6,195 bases of DNA from contig CAMLEX010000318.1 of assembly GCA_946479055.1 (NCBI GenBank), forward strand, positions 1 to 6,195. The letters run 5' to 3'. Within the stretch, counting starts at the first letter, position 1. Every line of letters begins with the position of its first letter. The notes beneath the pieces were generated by a model. The model searched no databases. It saw only the letters and a program-made list of their open reading frames with translations, and had not been told where the DNA came from. This DNA is from an uncultured Bacteroidota bacterium. Its GTDB lineage: Bacteria > Bacteroidota > Bacteroidia > Chitinophagales > Chitinophagaceae. Of this stretch, positions 1-6,039 are shown one piece after another. The translations under genes were made by a program, and so were the position numbers.

Positions 1-1
1 C

Positions 2-418
2 AGCAATGATACTGTTATTAAAAATGCTTCCGAGTATCTGAAACATCCTTACGCCAATATCAAGGCCAATGCATACGATATGGTATTAAATGGCAACGAA
101 ATTGGCGGCGGCTCTATCCGTATTTTCCAAAAAGAACTGCAGGAAAAAATGTTTGCGGCATTAGGCATGGACTCTGATGAACAGCAACATAAGTTCGGCT
201 TCTTATTAGGTGCATTTGAATATGGTGCTCCTCCACATGGTGGTATTGCTTTTGGGTTTGACCGCTTATGCTCTATCATGGGTGGCAGCGAGAGCATCCG
301 CGACTTTATAGCTTTTCCCAAAAATAATAGCGGCAGGGATGTGATGTTGGATGCACCGGCCACAATTGATGATAAACAATTTGAAGAACTGCAGATAAAA
401 TTGGACTTGAAATCCTGA
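2..418 (+). CDS. aspS: Aspartyl-tRNA synthetase, C-terminal 138 residues (5' partial)
   Basis: This is the C-terminal end of a class II aminoacyl-tRNA synthetase that charges tRNA-Asp with aspartate in the cytoplasm; the start lies outside the window. The visible frame contains [18 protein letters not shown] (about residues 24-41 of the visible part), the typical AspRS segment that closes the active site. Near visible residues 80-89 it has [10 protein letters not shown], which is class II motif 3 with its ATP-binding arginine. The tail [16 protein letters not shown] followed by DAPATI is the usual bacterial AspRS ending. Identification rests on these motifs. Assignment to AspRS over AsnRS or LysRS follows from the [13 protein letters not shown] and FPKNNSGRD...DAP signatures. 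The stop overlaps the ATG of the next gene by one base (TGATG), so the two are likely co-transcribed and perhaps translationally coupled. Confidence 0.96.
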   Translation, partial: SNDTVIKNASEYLKHPYANIKANAYDMVLNGNEIGGGSIRIFQKELQEKMFAALGMDSDEQQHKFGFLLGAFEYGAPPHGGIAFGFDRLCSIMGGSESIRDFIAFPKNNSGRDVMLDAPATIDDKQFEELQIKLDLKS

Positions 419-903
419 TGCCATTCCATTGGAAACTGTTTAGAACAATTTGCATAGCGCAGTTGATAGCCGCAGCATTCAATATATTAGATACTTTATT
501 TAATTTTTTCAGGTATGCTTCCTGGAGTGGGTTGATTGGCCTGGCACTTTTCCTGGCAATAATGTTGCTGGCGGTATTAGCAATCCACCTCCTCAATAAC
601 AATTATCCTGACGAGCCGGTGGAAGGCAAACAGAAAAAAAGTTTCAACAGGCTTTTTCTCATTAATTTTTTATCCCTTTCTTTTTTATTTGGCTTTATAA
701 TATCGGAATTCCGGTCTTTAAATCATTTAACTACTATTACCGGCAAAACATTTTTTGATTTTTCGTTTGGTATTTTCATGATGCTGTTCATTTATGTGGG
801 TATGTTGATCTTTCAACTGATCATTCTTTATGGCCTATATAAATTAAGGCTTGAATTGTACTCCAAGTTCATGAAACGAAAGTTTGATTTTGAAAATCCT
901 TAA
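418..903 (+). CDS. Four-helix integral membrane protein of unknown function
   Basis: I do not recognise the family. The 161-residue protein is dominated by four hydrophobic segments at about residues 9-31, 36-59, 78-96 and 113-142. They are separated by a polar charged loop (about 60-77, PDEPVEGKQKKS) and followed by a basic tail (KLRLELYSKFMKRK). The even number of helices and positive charges at both ends suggest an inner-membrane protein with both termini in the cytoplasm. There is no signal peptide, catalytic motif or metal-binding cluster that I can see. The start is supported by the one-base overlap with the aspS stop, an arrangement that implies reading by terminating ribosomes. The coupling to aspS may be only positional. 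The stop codon shares bases with the stop of the opposite-strand protease gene. That the gene is real is fairly sure; its role is open. Confidence 0.8.
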   Translation: MPFHWKLFRTICIAQLIAAAFNILDTLFNFFRYASWSGLIGLALFLAIMLLAVLAIHLLNNNYPDEPVEGKQKKSFNRLFLINFLSLSFLFGFIISEFRSLNHLTTITGKTFFDFSFGIFMMLFIYVGMLIFQLIILYGLYKLRLELYSKFMKRKFDFENP

Positions 904-2297
904 CTCAACATATTCGATTTTTCTTTCCATTTCCATCGGAAAAAAATTAATATCCCCCCAACAATCAAGGCCAGCGCAACCATCCGGAATACGAATTTCC
1001 GGTTGATAGCATCTTTATCTTTTCCGGTGGTTATTTTATTGGTAGCACTTTCTATATAATAATTCACCATAGGAAAATCCTTGTTAATCTTTTTGGCTCC
1101 TGCAAATCGCTTTAACGCTTTTGTATAATACCCGTTGTAAAAAAAGCTAAGACCCCTGTTAAATGCAAGACTGGCCTGGCTCATCTTGGTATCAACATCA
1201 ACTGAATCAAGGAAATTATTTATGATGGATACGGGGATAGCAAAATTGAATCCTGTAGCTAAACCGCCCGTTTTTTGTTCAAGGCTGCCAAATGTGGCGA
1301 GACCAATCACTTCTCCTTTATTATTACAAACAGGGCTTCCACTACTCCCATGTGTTATGACAGCATCCATCTGGATCACCGGCCATCCACCCACCGATTT
1401 TTTAATAGCACTGACAATGCCTGTTGTTAAAGTAGGTTCAATATTTGTTTCCCTGGCGAGGAATGCATTAGCTGTAACAGGTTCAGGGTATCCATATACC
1501 AATACCTGCTCTCCTATTCTTGCAATGCCGTCTTTACTGAATGGCAGAGTAGGAAGTTGTTGTACGCTGTCAACTTTTAATATAGCCACATCTTTTCCCG
1601 GCATAGGCTTGCCTTTAATAACAACTTTAGCCGGCATCCTTTTGGTAACCGTTCGTTCATCTTCAGCATCCATCCTGAACTGAACATATATTTCACGCTG
1701 CAGATCAAAAAGAATCATCGATGAAACCTGGGAGTAGATAACACTATAGGCATTATTCAACAGGTTGCGTTGTTCATCATTCAATGTCATATCCCAGGAT
1801 AATTGTAATGCTTTAATATTCGCTTCCGTTACCTCCTGGAAAGTGGAAAGTGTAAATTTTCTCCGGATAAAAGCACTGTCACGGTCAATGATGTGAGCAT
1901 TGGTCACCAGGTACCCGTTACCGGTAATAAAAAAACCTGTCCCGGAAGATAATATTCTGTGCTTTTGGCGAAAATATTCCGTAGTAGCTGAAAAAAAGCG
2001 AAAAGGATTATTATATAAGGCCTTTACAACTATATCCAGTTTTTCCTCAGCAGAAAACATGGTTCCGGTTGTATCCAATTTTTTTACCGAGTCGACCAAC
2101 AGGTTAAACCTTCTTTCATTCATTTCCACTTTGTTTACATATACAGTGGCAGAAAAAACTGTTTGTACCATTACAACGGCGGGTGAATTTCCAGCATAGT
2201 TTTGCTCGGCAGAAATAACCTGCCCGTGCCCTTCGTGGCTACTCAAAGCGATTACTAATACGGTAAGAAAGCCTTTTATATATTTTTTTATACTCAT
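900..2297 (-). CDS. Exported, membrane-anchored trypsin-like (HtrA/S1C-type) serine protease with TPR-like C-terminal segment
   Basis: Predicted periplasmic serine endopeptidase, 465 residues from the chosen start. Residues 1-25 form a signal peptide (basic MSIKKYIK, then hydrophobic FLTVLVIAL). The chymotrypsin-fold domain shows the full triad: His135 in LVTNAHII, Asp236 in GKDVAILKVD, and Ser319 in THGSSGSPV. About 100 residues separate His and Asp, against about 30 in DegP, so a mostly helical insertion lies at about 148-220. Residues 375-408 (LAFNRGLSFFYNGYYTKALKRF) resemble a TPR motif. Residues 436-453 form a transmembrane helix followed by RWKWKEK, which places the tail in the cytoplasm. 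No PDZ domain is visible, unlike DegP. An in-frame ATG at 2345 would add 16 residues (MIENCFCILKIDFAGA) in front of the signal peptide; I prefer 2297 because the signal peptide then begins properly and AGGAG lies just upstream. Substrate unknown; quality control or signalling is possible. Confidence 0.88.
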   Translation of the reverse strand: MSIKKYIKGFLTVLVIALSSHEGHGQVISAEQNYAGNSPAVVMVQTVFSATVYVNKVEMNERRFNLLVDSVKKLDTTGTMFSAEEKLDIVVKALYNNPFRFFSATTEYFRQKHRILSSGTGFFITGNGYLVTNAHIIDRDSAFIRRKFTLSTFQEVTEANIKALQLSWDMTLNDEQRNLLNNAYSVIYSQVSSMILFDLQREIYVQFRMDAEDERTVTKRMPAKVVIKGKPMPGKDVAILKVDSVQQLPTLPFSKDGIARIGEQVLVYGYPEPVTANAFLARETNIEPTLTTGIVSAIKKSVGGWPVIQMDAVITHGSSGSPVCNNKGEVIGLATFGSLEQKTGGLATGFNFAIPVSIINNFLDSVDVDTKMSQASLAFNRGLSFFYNGYYTKALKRFAGAKKINKDFPMVNYYIESATNKITTGKDKDAINRKFVFRMVALALIVGGILIFFRWKWKEKSNMLS

Positions 2298-2299
2298 TG

Positions 2300-2304
2300 C
2301 TCCT
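2300..2304 (-). promoter_or_regulatory. Shine-Dalgarno-like AGGAG before the protease start
   Basis: On the minus strand the sequence reads GCAGGAGCAATG, with AGGAG two bases before the ATG at 2297. That spacing is shorter than ideal, and Bacteroidota generally rely little on such sites, so it only weakly supports the 2297 start over the in-frame ATG at 2345. Confidence 0.35.
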
Positions 2305-2311
2305 GCGAAAT

Positions 2312-2341
2312 CAATTTTCAAAATACAAAAACAATTTTCAA
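2312..2341. repeat. Two direct copies of CAATTTTCAA, 20 bases apart
   Basis: CAATTTTCAA occurs at 2312-2321 and again at 2332-2341, a period of 20 bases, which is about two helical turns. The copies sit just upstream of the preferred protease start and could be a regulator-binding pair in its leader or promoter. If translation instead began at 2345 they would be coding. The sequence is A/T-rich, so chance is a real alternative. Confidence 0.3.
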
Positions 2342-2493
2342 TCATTATTTAATTTTTCATTTTCTCCGTACATCCATACCCAAAAAAATTGCTATACAAT
2401 CAGATAACAGATATGACCTGTTGCCGAAATTTTTTATACCCCATCTTCTGGAAAACAAACACAGAAGCGATCGGCAATATACTCACTGATTTA

Positions 2494-2513
2494 TTTAAAA
2501 TCGAAATTTTAAA
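2494..2513. repeat. Perfect eight-pair A/T hairpin with CGAA loop
   Basis: TTTAAAAT at 2494-2501 is the exact reverse complement of ATTTTAAA at 2506-2513, with a four-base CGAA loop between them. All pairs are A-T, so the RNA form would be weak; as DNA it could be an operator dyad. Low base complexity makes a chance origin plausible. Confidence 0.3.
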
Positions 2514-2531
2514 AACTCTACACTGAAATGA

Positions 2532-2562
2532 ACTGAATATTCAAAGGGATTCATTATATTCG
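2532..2562 (+). promoter_or_regulatory. Possible Bacteroidota-type promoter for the ATP-grasp cluster
   Basis: TATATTCG at 2555-2562 matches five of the six fixed positions of the Bacteroidota -7 element TAnnTTTG. A poor -33 match, ACTG at 2532-2535 against TTTG, lies 19 bases upstream, within the known spacing. If it is used, transcription would begin near 2567-2569, at the base of the hairpin that follows, so the mRNA would start with that stem-loop. The weak -33 half keeps this tentative. Confidence 0.25.
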
Positions 2563-2567
2563 GCTAT

Positions 2568-2612
2568 ACGGTTGCTTTCACATATCCATGTATGTGAAGC
2601 AACCGTTTTATT
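2568..2612 (+). terminator. Intrinsic-terminator-like hairpin just before the ATP-grasp gene
   Basis: The left arm ACGGTTGCTTTCACATA (2568-2584) pairs with TATGTGAAGCAACCGT (2591-2606) over 16 pairs, with one bulged T and a six-base TCCATG loop. TTTTATTATATT follows. On the plus strand this has the form of an intrinsic terminator; on the minus strand no T-tract follows the stem. The gene to its left points away, so there is no ordinary upstream transcript to end. It may end a small RNA made in the spacer, act as an attenuator for the cluster, or form a protective 5' stem of the cluster mRNA. The hairpin is clear; its role is inferred. Confidence 0.6.
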
Positions 2613-2628
2613 ATATTAAAAAACTGCT

Positions 2629-4077
2629 ATGACGGGTCATCAACTATTTGAACAATACAAAACCTACCCGGGTACCTGGGACGAAATGTGTCATGATAGT
2701 CACATACGTTCGCAGTATAGCCGGGTTTATAATGATTTCAGTAAACTTCCAATAGATGCATTGTTGCAGAAAGACAGGTTAGCCGGCGAGCTTTTCATGA
2801 ACCAGGGTATTACATTTACCGTGTACAGCGATGAAGCAGGCATTGAAAAAGTTTTCCCTTTTGATATTATACCCCGCATATTGACAGGCGCAGAATGGGA
2901 ACACATTGAACAAGGAATAAAACAACGGCTAAGAGCTTTGAATTTTTTTTTAAAAGATATTTATTCAGACCAAGCCATTTTAAAAGATAAGATCATTCCT
3001 GCGGATCTTATTGCTTCCTGCCCGCATTATACCAGGGAAGTTTTTGGCATTCATGTTCCGCATGATTTATATGTTCACATATCTGGAATAGACCTTATTC
3101 GCAGCCAGGATGGAACTTTTTATATTTTAGAAGATAACCTGCGTACACCTTCCGGCGTGTCTTATATGCTGGAAAACCGGGAAGTCACCAAAAAGATTTT
3201 TCCGGGTATGCTGTCTAACAGTCGTGCCAGGATGATCAACAATTATCCTTTATTGTTGCATGATATCCTGGTAAGCCTTGCACCGCAGCAATTAGCCAAT
3301 CCAACTGTAGTATTGTTAACGCCCGGCGTTTTTAATTCCGCCTACTTTGAACATACTTTCCTTGCCAGACAAATGGGTATTTCTTTAGTTGAAGGCCGGG
3401 ATCTGCTGGTTGACAATCATAAGGTATATATGAAAACCACGGCAGGCCTGCAACAGGTACATGTTATTTACAGGAGAATTGACGATGAATATCTGGATCC
3501 GTTGGTGTTCCGTCCGGATAGTGCTTTAGGAATACCGGGATTGATGAGTGCCTACAGAAAAGGGAACGTGGCTATTGTAAATGCTGTAGGCAATGGTGTA
3601 GCGGATGATAAAGCAGTGTATGCCTATGTGCCGGAGATGATAAAATATTACCTGAATGAAGAAACCATTTTGCCCAATGTACCTACCTATGGTTTAGAAA
3701 ATGTGGATGCAAGACAATATGTATTTGATAATATTGAAAAAATGGTGATTAAACGAACAAATCAATCCGGCGGATATGGGATGATAATGGGAAATACCGC
3801 CAGCCCGGAAGAATTGCAGGGAATAAAAAAAGCTATCCTTGAAACTCCCCGTGAATTCATTGCACAGCCCGTTATCAAACTCTCAACCGTTCCCTGTTTT
3901 ATTGATGGCAAATTACAGCCCCGCCATGTGGATCTGAGACCTTATGCACTCTGTGGGCCTGGAGGAATCAAAGTGGTGCCTGGTGGTTTAACGAGAGTAG
4001 CTTTAAGGGAAGGGTCACTGGTTGTAAATTCATCACAGGGGGGCGGCAGTAAGGATACCTGGGTGGTGGATTTATAG
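2629..4077 (+). CDS. Circularly permuted ATP-grasp family protein (former DUF404/DUF407), predicted amide-bond-forming ligase
   Basis: Predicted cytoplasmic ATP-dependent carboxylate-amine ligase of the circularly permuted ATP-grasp type. Its length of 482 residues is normal for the family. Family features in order: an N-terminal helical start (GTWDEMCHD, residues 15-23); FPFDIIPRIL (76-85); SGIDLIRSQDGTFYILEDNLRTPSG (152-176), whose E and N are the likely metal and ATP-phosphate ligands; YRRIDDEYLDPL (281-292); VIKRTNQSGGYGM (373-385), the nucleotide-binding lysine and glycine-rich loop; PRHVDLRPYAL (431-441); and NSSQGGGSKDTWV (467-479). There is no signal peptide or membrane segment. It is first in a cluster with alpha-E and transglutaminase-like genes, a neighbourhood predicted from comparative genomics to make a peptide or amide product; the substrate is not known. 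The start matches the usual N-terminus of the family. No Shine-Dalgarno is visible, only an A-rich leader. A run of nine Ts lies in codons 105-108. Confidence 0.93.
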   Translation: MTGHQLFEQYKTYPGTWDEMCHDSHIRSQYSRVYNDFSKLPIDALLQKDRLAGELFMNQGITFTVYSDEAGIEKVFPFDIIPRILTGAEWEHIEQGIKQRLRALNFFLKDIYSDQAILKDKIIPADLIASCPHYTREVFGIHVPHDLYVHISGIDLIRSQDGTFYILEDNLRTPSGVSYMLENREVTKKIFPGMLSNSRARMINNYPLLLHDILVSLAPQQLANPTVVLLTPGVFNSAYFEHTFLARQMGISLVEGRDLLVDNHKVYMKTTAGLQQVHVIYRRIDDEYLDPLVFRPDSALGIPGLMSAYRKGNVAIVNAVGNGVADDKAVYAYVPEMIKYYLNEETILPNVPTYGLENVDARQYVFDNIEKMVIKRTNQSGGYGMIMGNTASPEELQGIKKAILETPREFIAQPVIKLSTVPCFIDGKLQPRHVDLRPYALCGPGGIKVVPGGLTRVALREGSLVVNSSQGGGSKDTWVVDL

Positions 4078-4098
4078 GCCCCCATCCCCTAAAGGGGC
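4078..4098. repeat. CCCCTAAAGGGG-type intergenic palindrome
   Basis: Directly after the ATP-grasp stop, GCCCCC (4078-4083) is followed by CCCC-TAAA-GGGGC (4086-4098). GGGGC at 4094-4098 can pair with either CCCC run, giving two alternative stems. It is markedly G/C-rich inside an A/T-rich 70-base gap. It resembles the CCCCCTAAAGGGGG elements I recall scattered between genes in Chitinophagaceae and relatives. No T-tract follows closely, so it is not a standard terminator, but it could affect stability of the mRNA between the first two genes. Confidence 0.55.
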
Positions 4099-4118
4099 GA
4101 CAAAGAAACTAATGATCC

Positions 4119-4142
4119 TTTAAACTTTTAAACTCTTAAACT
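4119..4142. repeat. Three tandem copies of TTTAAACT (8-base period)
   Basis: TTTAAACT at 4119-4126 is repeated exactly at 4127-4134 and with one change (CTTAAACT) at 4135-4142, ending five bases before the alpha-E start codon. It may belong to the same dispersed element as the palindrome upstream, and it provides the A/T-rich, unstructured translation start context that Bacteroidota favour. Copy number could vary between strains. Confidence 0.55.
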
Positions 4143-4147
4143 TATTC

Positions 4148-5083
4148 ATGCTTAGTAGAATTGCCGACTCATTATTCTGGTTGAACCGATATATGGAAAG
4201 AACCGATTGCCTTGCCAGGGTAATTAGAACTAACTATATCTTATCGTTTGATACAGACCAGCGTACTGATTTTTCCTGGAAAGATGTAATCACTCTTTTC
4301 TCACATTCTGAAACCGCCATACAATATGGTGATAATGCAGCTGACTCATTAAAATACCTGATTGCAGACAGCAAAAATCACAATTCGATCAAAGTGCTGG
4401 TAACAAAAGCAAGAGAGAATGCAAGAGGTGTGCAGGATTATATTACTAAAGAAGTATGGGAACAGGTTAATCAATTATACCATATCGTCAATCATCCTTC
4501 TATTGAAGAAAAGATCACCGGCTCAAATTCTATCGAAGTAATAGATCTGCTGGACCAGAACAGTACGTTGTTTTATGGTGTTGTTGATAGCACCATGCCA
4601 AGGGGGCATGGCTGGCAATTTTTAAACCTGGGCAAATATATTGAACGTTGCATCCTGACAATAGATAATATCTATGCTCATTCTCAAAAAATGGATCATC
4701 GGTTGGAAACACCAAAAGACATTTTATTCTGGAGAAATCTTTTACTTTCCCTATCCGGCTATGAATTATATCTGAAAACCTATCCAAGGGATCAATATAA
4801 TCTGAATGTCATTGAACATGTTATTTTTAATAACAACTTTCCGCGGTCATTGATCTACTCGCTCCTTCGCATTAAACGATATTTAAAGGAAATTGCGGAA
4901 CATACCAAGATTGTAGGAAGTGTAACACTTGAAAAACAACTGGGCCGTATTTGCAGCAGAGTGGACTTTGCAGATATGAATACGATAAAAGAAGAAGGAT
5001 TGCCCCATTTCTTATATTCGCTTCGGAATGAACTTACTGACTTTTCAAAACAACTGACGCGGATCTATTTTTCATACGCCTAA
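4148..5083 (+). CDS. Alpha-E domain protein (former DUF403)
   Basis: An all-helical protein of 311 residues, the usual size for the alpha-E family. The N-terminus MLSRIADSLFWLNRYMERTDCLARV (shown here by its parts LSRIADSLFW and RYMERT, residues 2-19) is the family signature, with the conserved Glu17 and neighbouring arginines. The signature recurs in the second half as GWQFLNLGKYIERC (155-168), consistent with an internal duplication. ENARGVQDYITKEVWEQVN (90-108) is another conserved block. The family has no established enzymatic activity; its constant pairing with the permuted ATP-grasp suggests a partner or accessory catalytic subunit in amide-bond formation. It lies 70 bases after the ATP-grasp gene, across a palindromic element, and 11 bases before the transglutaminase-like gene. 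There is no signal peptide or membrane helix, so it is probably cytoplasmic. No Shine-Dalgarno is visible. Confidence 0.92.
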   Translation: MLSRIADSLFWLNRYMERTDCLARVIRTNYILSFDTDQRTDFSWKDVITLFSHSETAIQYGDNAADSLKYLIADSKNHNSIKVLVTKARENARGVQDYITKEVWEQVNQLYHIVNHPSIEEKITGSNSIEVIDLLDQNSTLFYGVVDSTMPRGHGWQFLNLGKYIERCILTIDNIYAHSQKMDHRLETPKDILFWRNLLLSLSGYELYLKTYPRDQYNLNVIEHVIFNNNFPRSLIYSLLRIKRYLKEIAEHTKIVGSVTLEKQLGRICSRVDFADMNTIKEEGLPHFLYSLRNELTDFSKQLTRIYFSYA

Positions 5084-5094
5084 CTAAAAATTAA

Positions 5095-6039
5095 ATGCCC
5101 GTTTTTAATATACATCACATTACTAAATACGAATACGACCGGCCAGTAAAAGAAAGTGTGAACGAGATCAGGCTCTACCCTTTTGCTGACAATGGACAGG
5201 AAACGCTTCACCATCAATTGCATATTACAAATCATCCTGATATTTTCATGATCCAGGATTATTGGGGCAACCGATCCGGCATGTTCAACCTGATGGCCTC
5301 ACATAAGGAACTGGTGATTGAAAGTAAATTGATCGTGAGAACCCTGGGGCAGGCAGATATTTCTTTAGATAAACAAGCAGGATTAGAAACGCTGAAACAT
5401 GCAATAACAGATAATCTTTCTTTACTGGAACTTTCCAAAGTAAATGAAATGGAATTGAGAGAACAGATCGCTGCGCTAGTAAATGAATTTTATACCAACG
5501 GCATGCCTGTCGCGACTATTGTTGAAAAATGCGGAGATTATGTATTCAACCATTTCAAATACATTAAAGGAATTACTACTATTGAAACAACTGTTGAAGA
5601 AATACTAGAACACCGCTCAGGTGTATGCCAGGATTTTGCTCACGTCATGTTGGAAATGCTCCGCAGCCTGGGTATACCCAGCCGGTATGTAAGCGGGTAT
5701 ATTTGTCCTAATAAAAATGGCATGCGGGGTGAAGGTGCCACTCATGCCTGGATAGAAGCATGGATACCGGGTAATGGTTGGGTTGGCAATGACCCCACTA
5801 ATAATGTATGGGTTACCAATCATCATGTAAAATTGGCGGTAGGCCGGAACTTCAATGATTGTTCTCCTATAAAAGGAACTTTTAAAGGACCAGCCCGCCA
5901 GTCGCTTTCGGTGTATGTATCTGTTGGTTACGAGGACGGGCAAACATTTGAAGAGATAAACAAGGTAAAAATGGAATCTATTCCCGGTGACGATGAATTA
6001 CCTGATATTGAAAGCTTCGCAGAACAGCAGCAACAATGA
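5095..6039 (+). CDS. Transglutaminase-like cysteine peptidase/acyltransferase (bacterial transglutaminase N-terminal + core domains)
   Basis: Third gene of the cluster, 314 residues. Residues 1-83 form the bacterial transglutaminase-like N-terminal beta domain (FNIHHITKYEYDRPVKESVNEIRLYP, seen in parts at 4-29). The core domain has an intact papain-like triad: Cys178 in RSGVCQDFAH, His217 in ATHAWIEAW, and Asp233 in GNDPTNN. It continues with HHVKLAVGRNFNDCSPIKGTF (243-263), the usual family ending. In place of the aromatic residue common in G(F/W)DPT it has Asn232. The C-terminal tail from about 285 is acidic and ends in EQQQQ. Relatives are predicted to hydrolyse or transfer peptide amide bonds; here the likely substrate is the product of the ATP-grasp/alpha-E pair, which is inference from context. 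No signal peptide is visible, so it is probably cytoplasmic. The A-rich leader CTAAAAATTAA and the 11-base gap to the alpha-E gene indicate co-transcription. Confidence 0.94.
   Translation: MPVFNIHHITKYEYDRPVKESVNEIRLYPFADNGQETLHHQLHITNHPDIFMIQDYWGNRSGMFNLMASHKELVIESKLIVRTLGQADISLDKQAGLETLKHAITDNLSLLELSKVNEMELREQIAALVNEFYTNGMPVATIVEKCGDYVFNHFKYIKGITTIETTVEEILEHRSGVCQDFAHVMLEMLRSLGIPSRYVSGYICPNKNGMRGEGATHAWIEAWIPGNGWVGNDPTNNVWVTNHHVKLAVGRNFNDCSPIKGTFKGPARQSLSVYVSVGYEDGQTFEEINKVKMESIPGDDELPDIESFAEQQQQ

Larger units (their letters stand above)
2346..2628. other. Divergent intergenic region with several inverted repeats
   Basis: This spacer separates the leftward protease from the rightward ATP-grasp cluster, and it must hold promoters for both. 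I find no tRNA, rRNA or convincing small ORF in it. It does hold inverted repeats: AACAG/CTGTT (2406-2410 with 2418-2422), TTGCCGA/TCGGCAA (2421-2427 with 2471-2477) enclosing CTTCTG/CAGAAG (2445-2450 with 2462-2467), an eight-pair A/T hairpin (2494-2513), and the strong hairpin at 2568-2606 listed separately. The density of dyads suggests either a structured leader or small RNA, or operator sites. None of them matches an RNA family I know. Confidence 0.5.

Noticed and set aside
49..429. Minus-strand open frame of 126 codons opposite aspS
   Set aside because: It lies wholly opposite the recognised AspRS tail and has a serine/cysteine/proline-rich composition typical of antisense frames.
1186..1683. 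Plus-strand open frame of 165 codons opposite the protease
   Set aside because: It covers the protease catalytic region on the other strand, shows no recognisable motif, and the minus frame has a full catalytic triad.
1900..2199. Plus-strand open frame of 99 codons opposite the protease N-terminal part
   Set aside because: A shadow of the minus-strand gene, with no domain, no start context and low-complexity composition.
2319..2325. CAAAATA read on the minus strand as TATTTTG, a possible -7 element for the protease
   Set aside because: The spacing inside the element is one base short of TAnnTTTG and no good -33 element is present.
2388..2400. ATTG/CAAT hairpin in the divergent spacer
   Set aside because: Four A/T-rich pairs only, expected by chance.
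5617..5943. Minus-strand open frame of 108 codons opposite the transglutaminase core
   Set aside because: It sits opposite the catalytic domain, which is clearly the coding strand.
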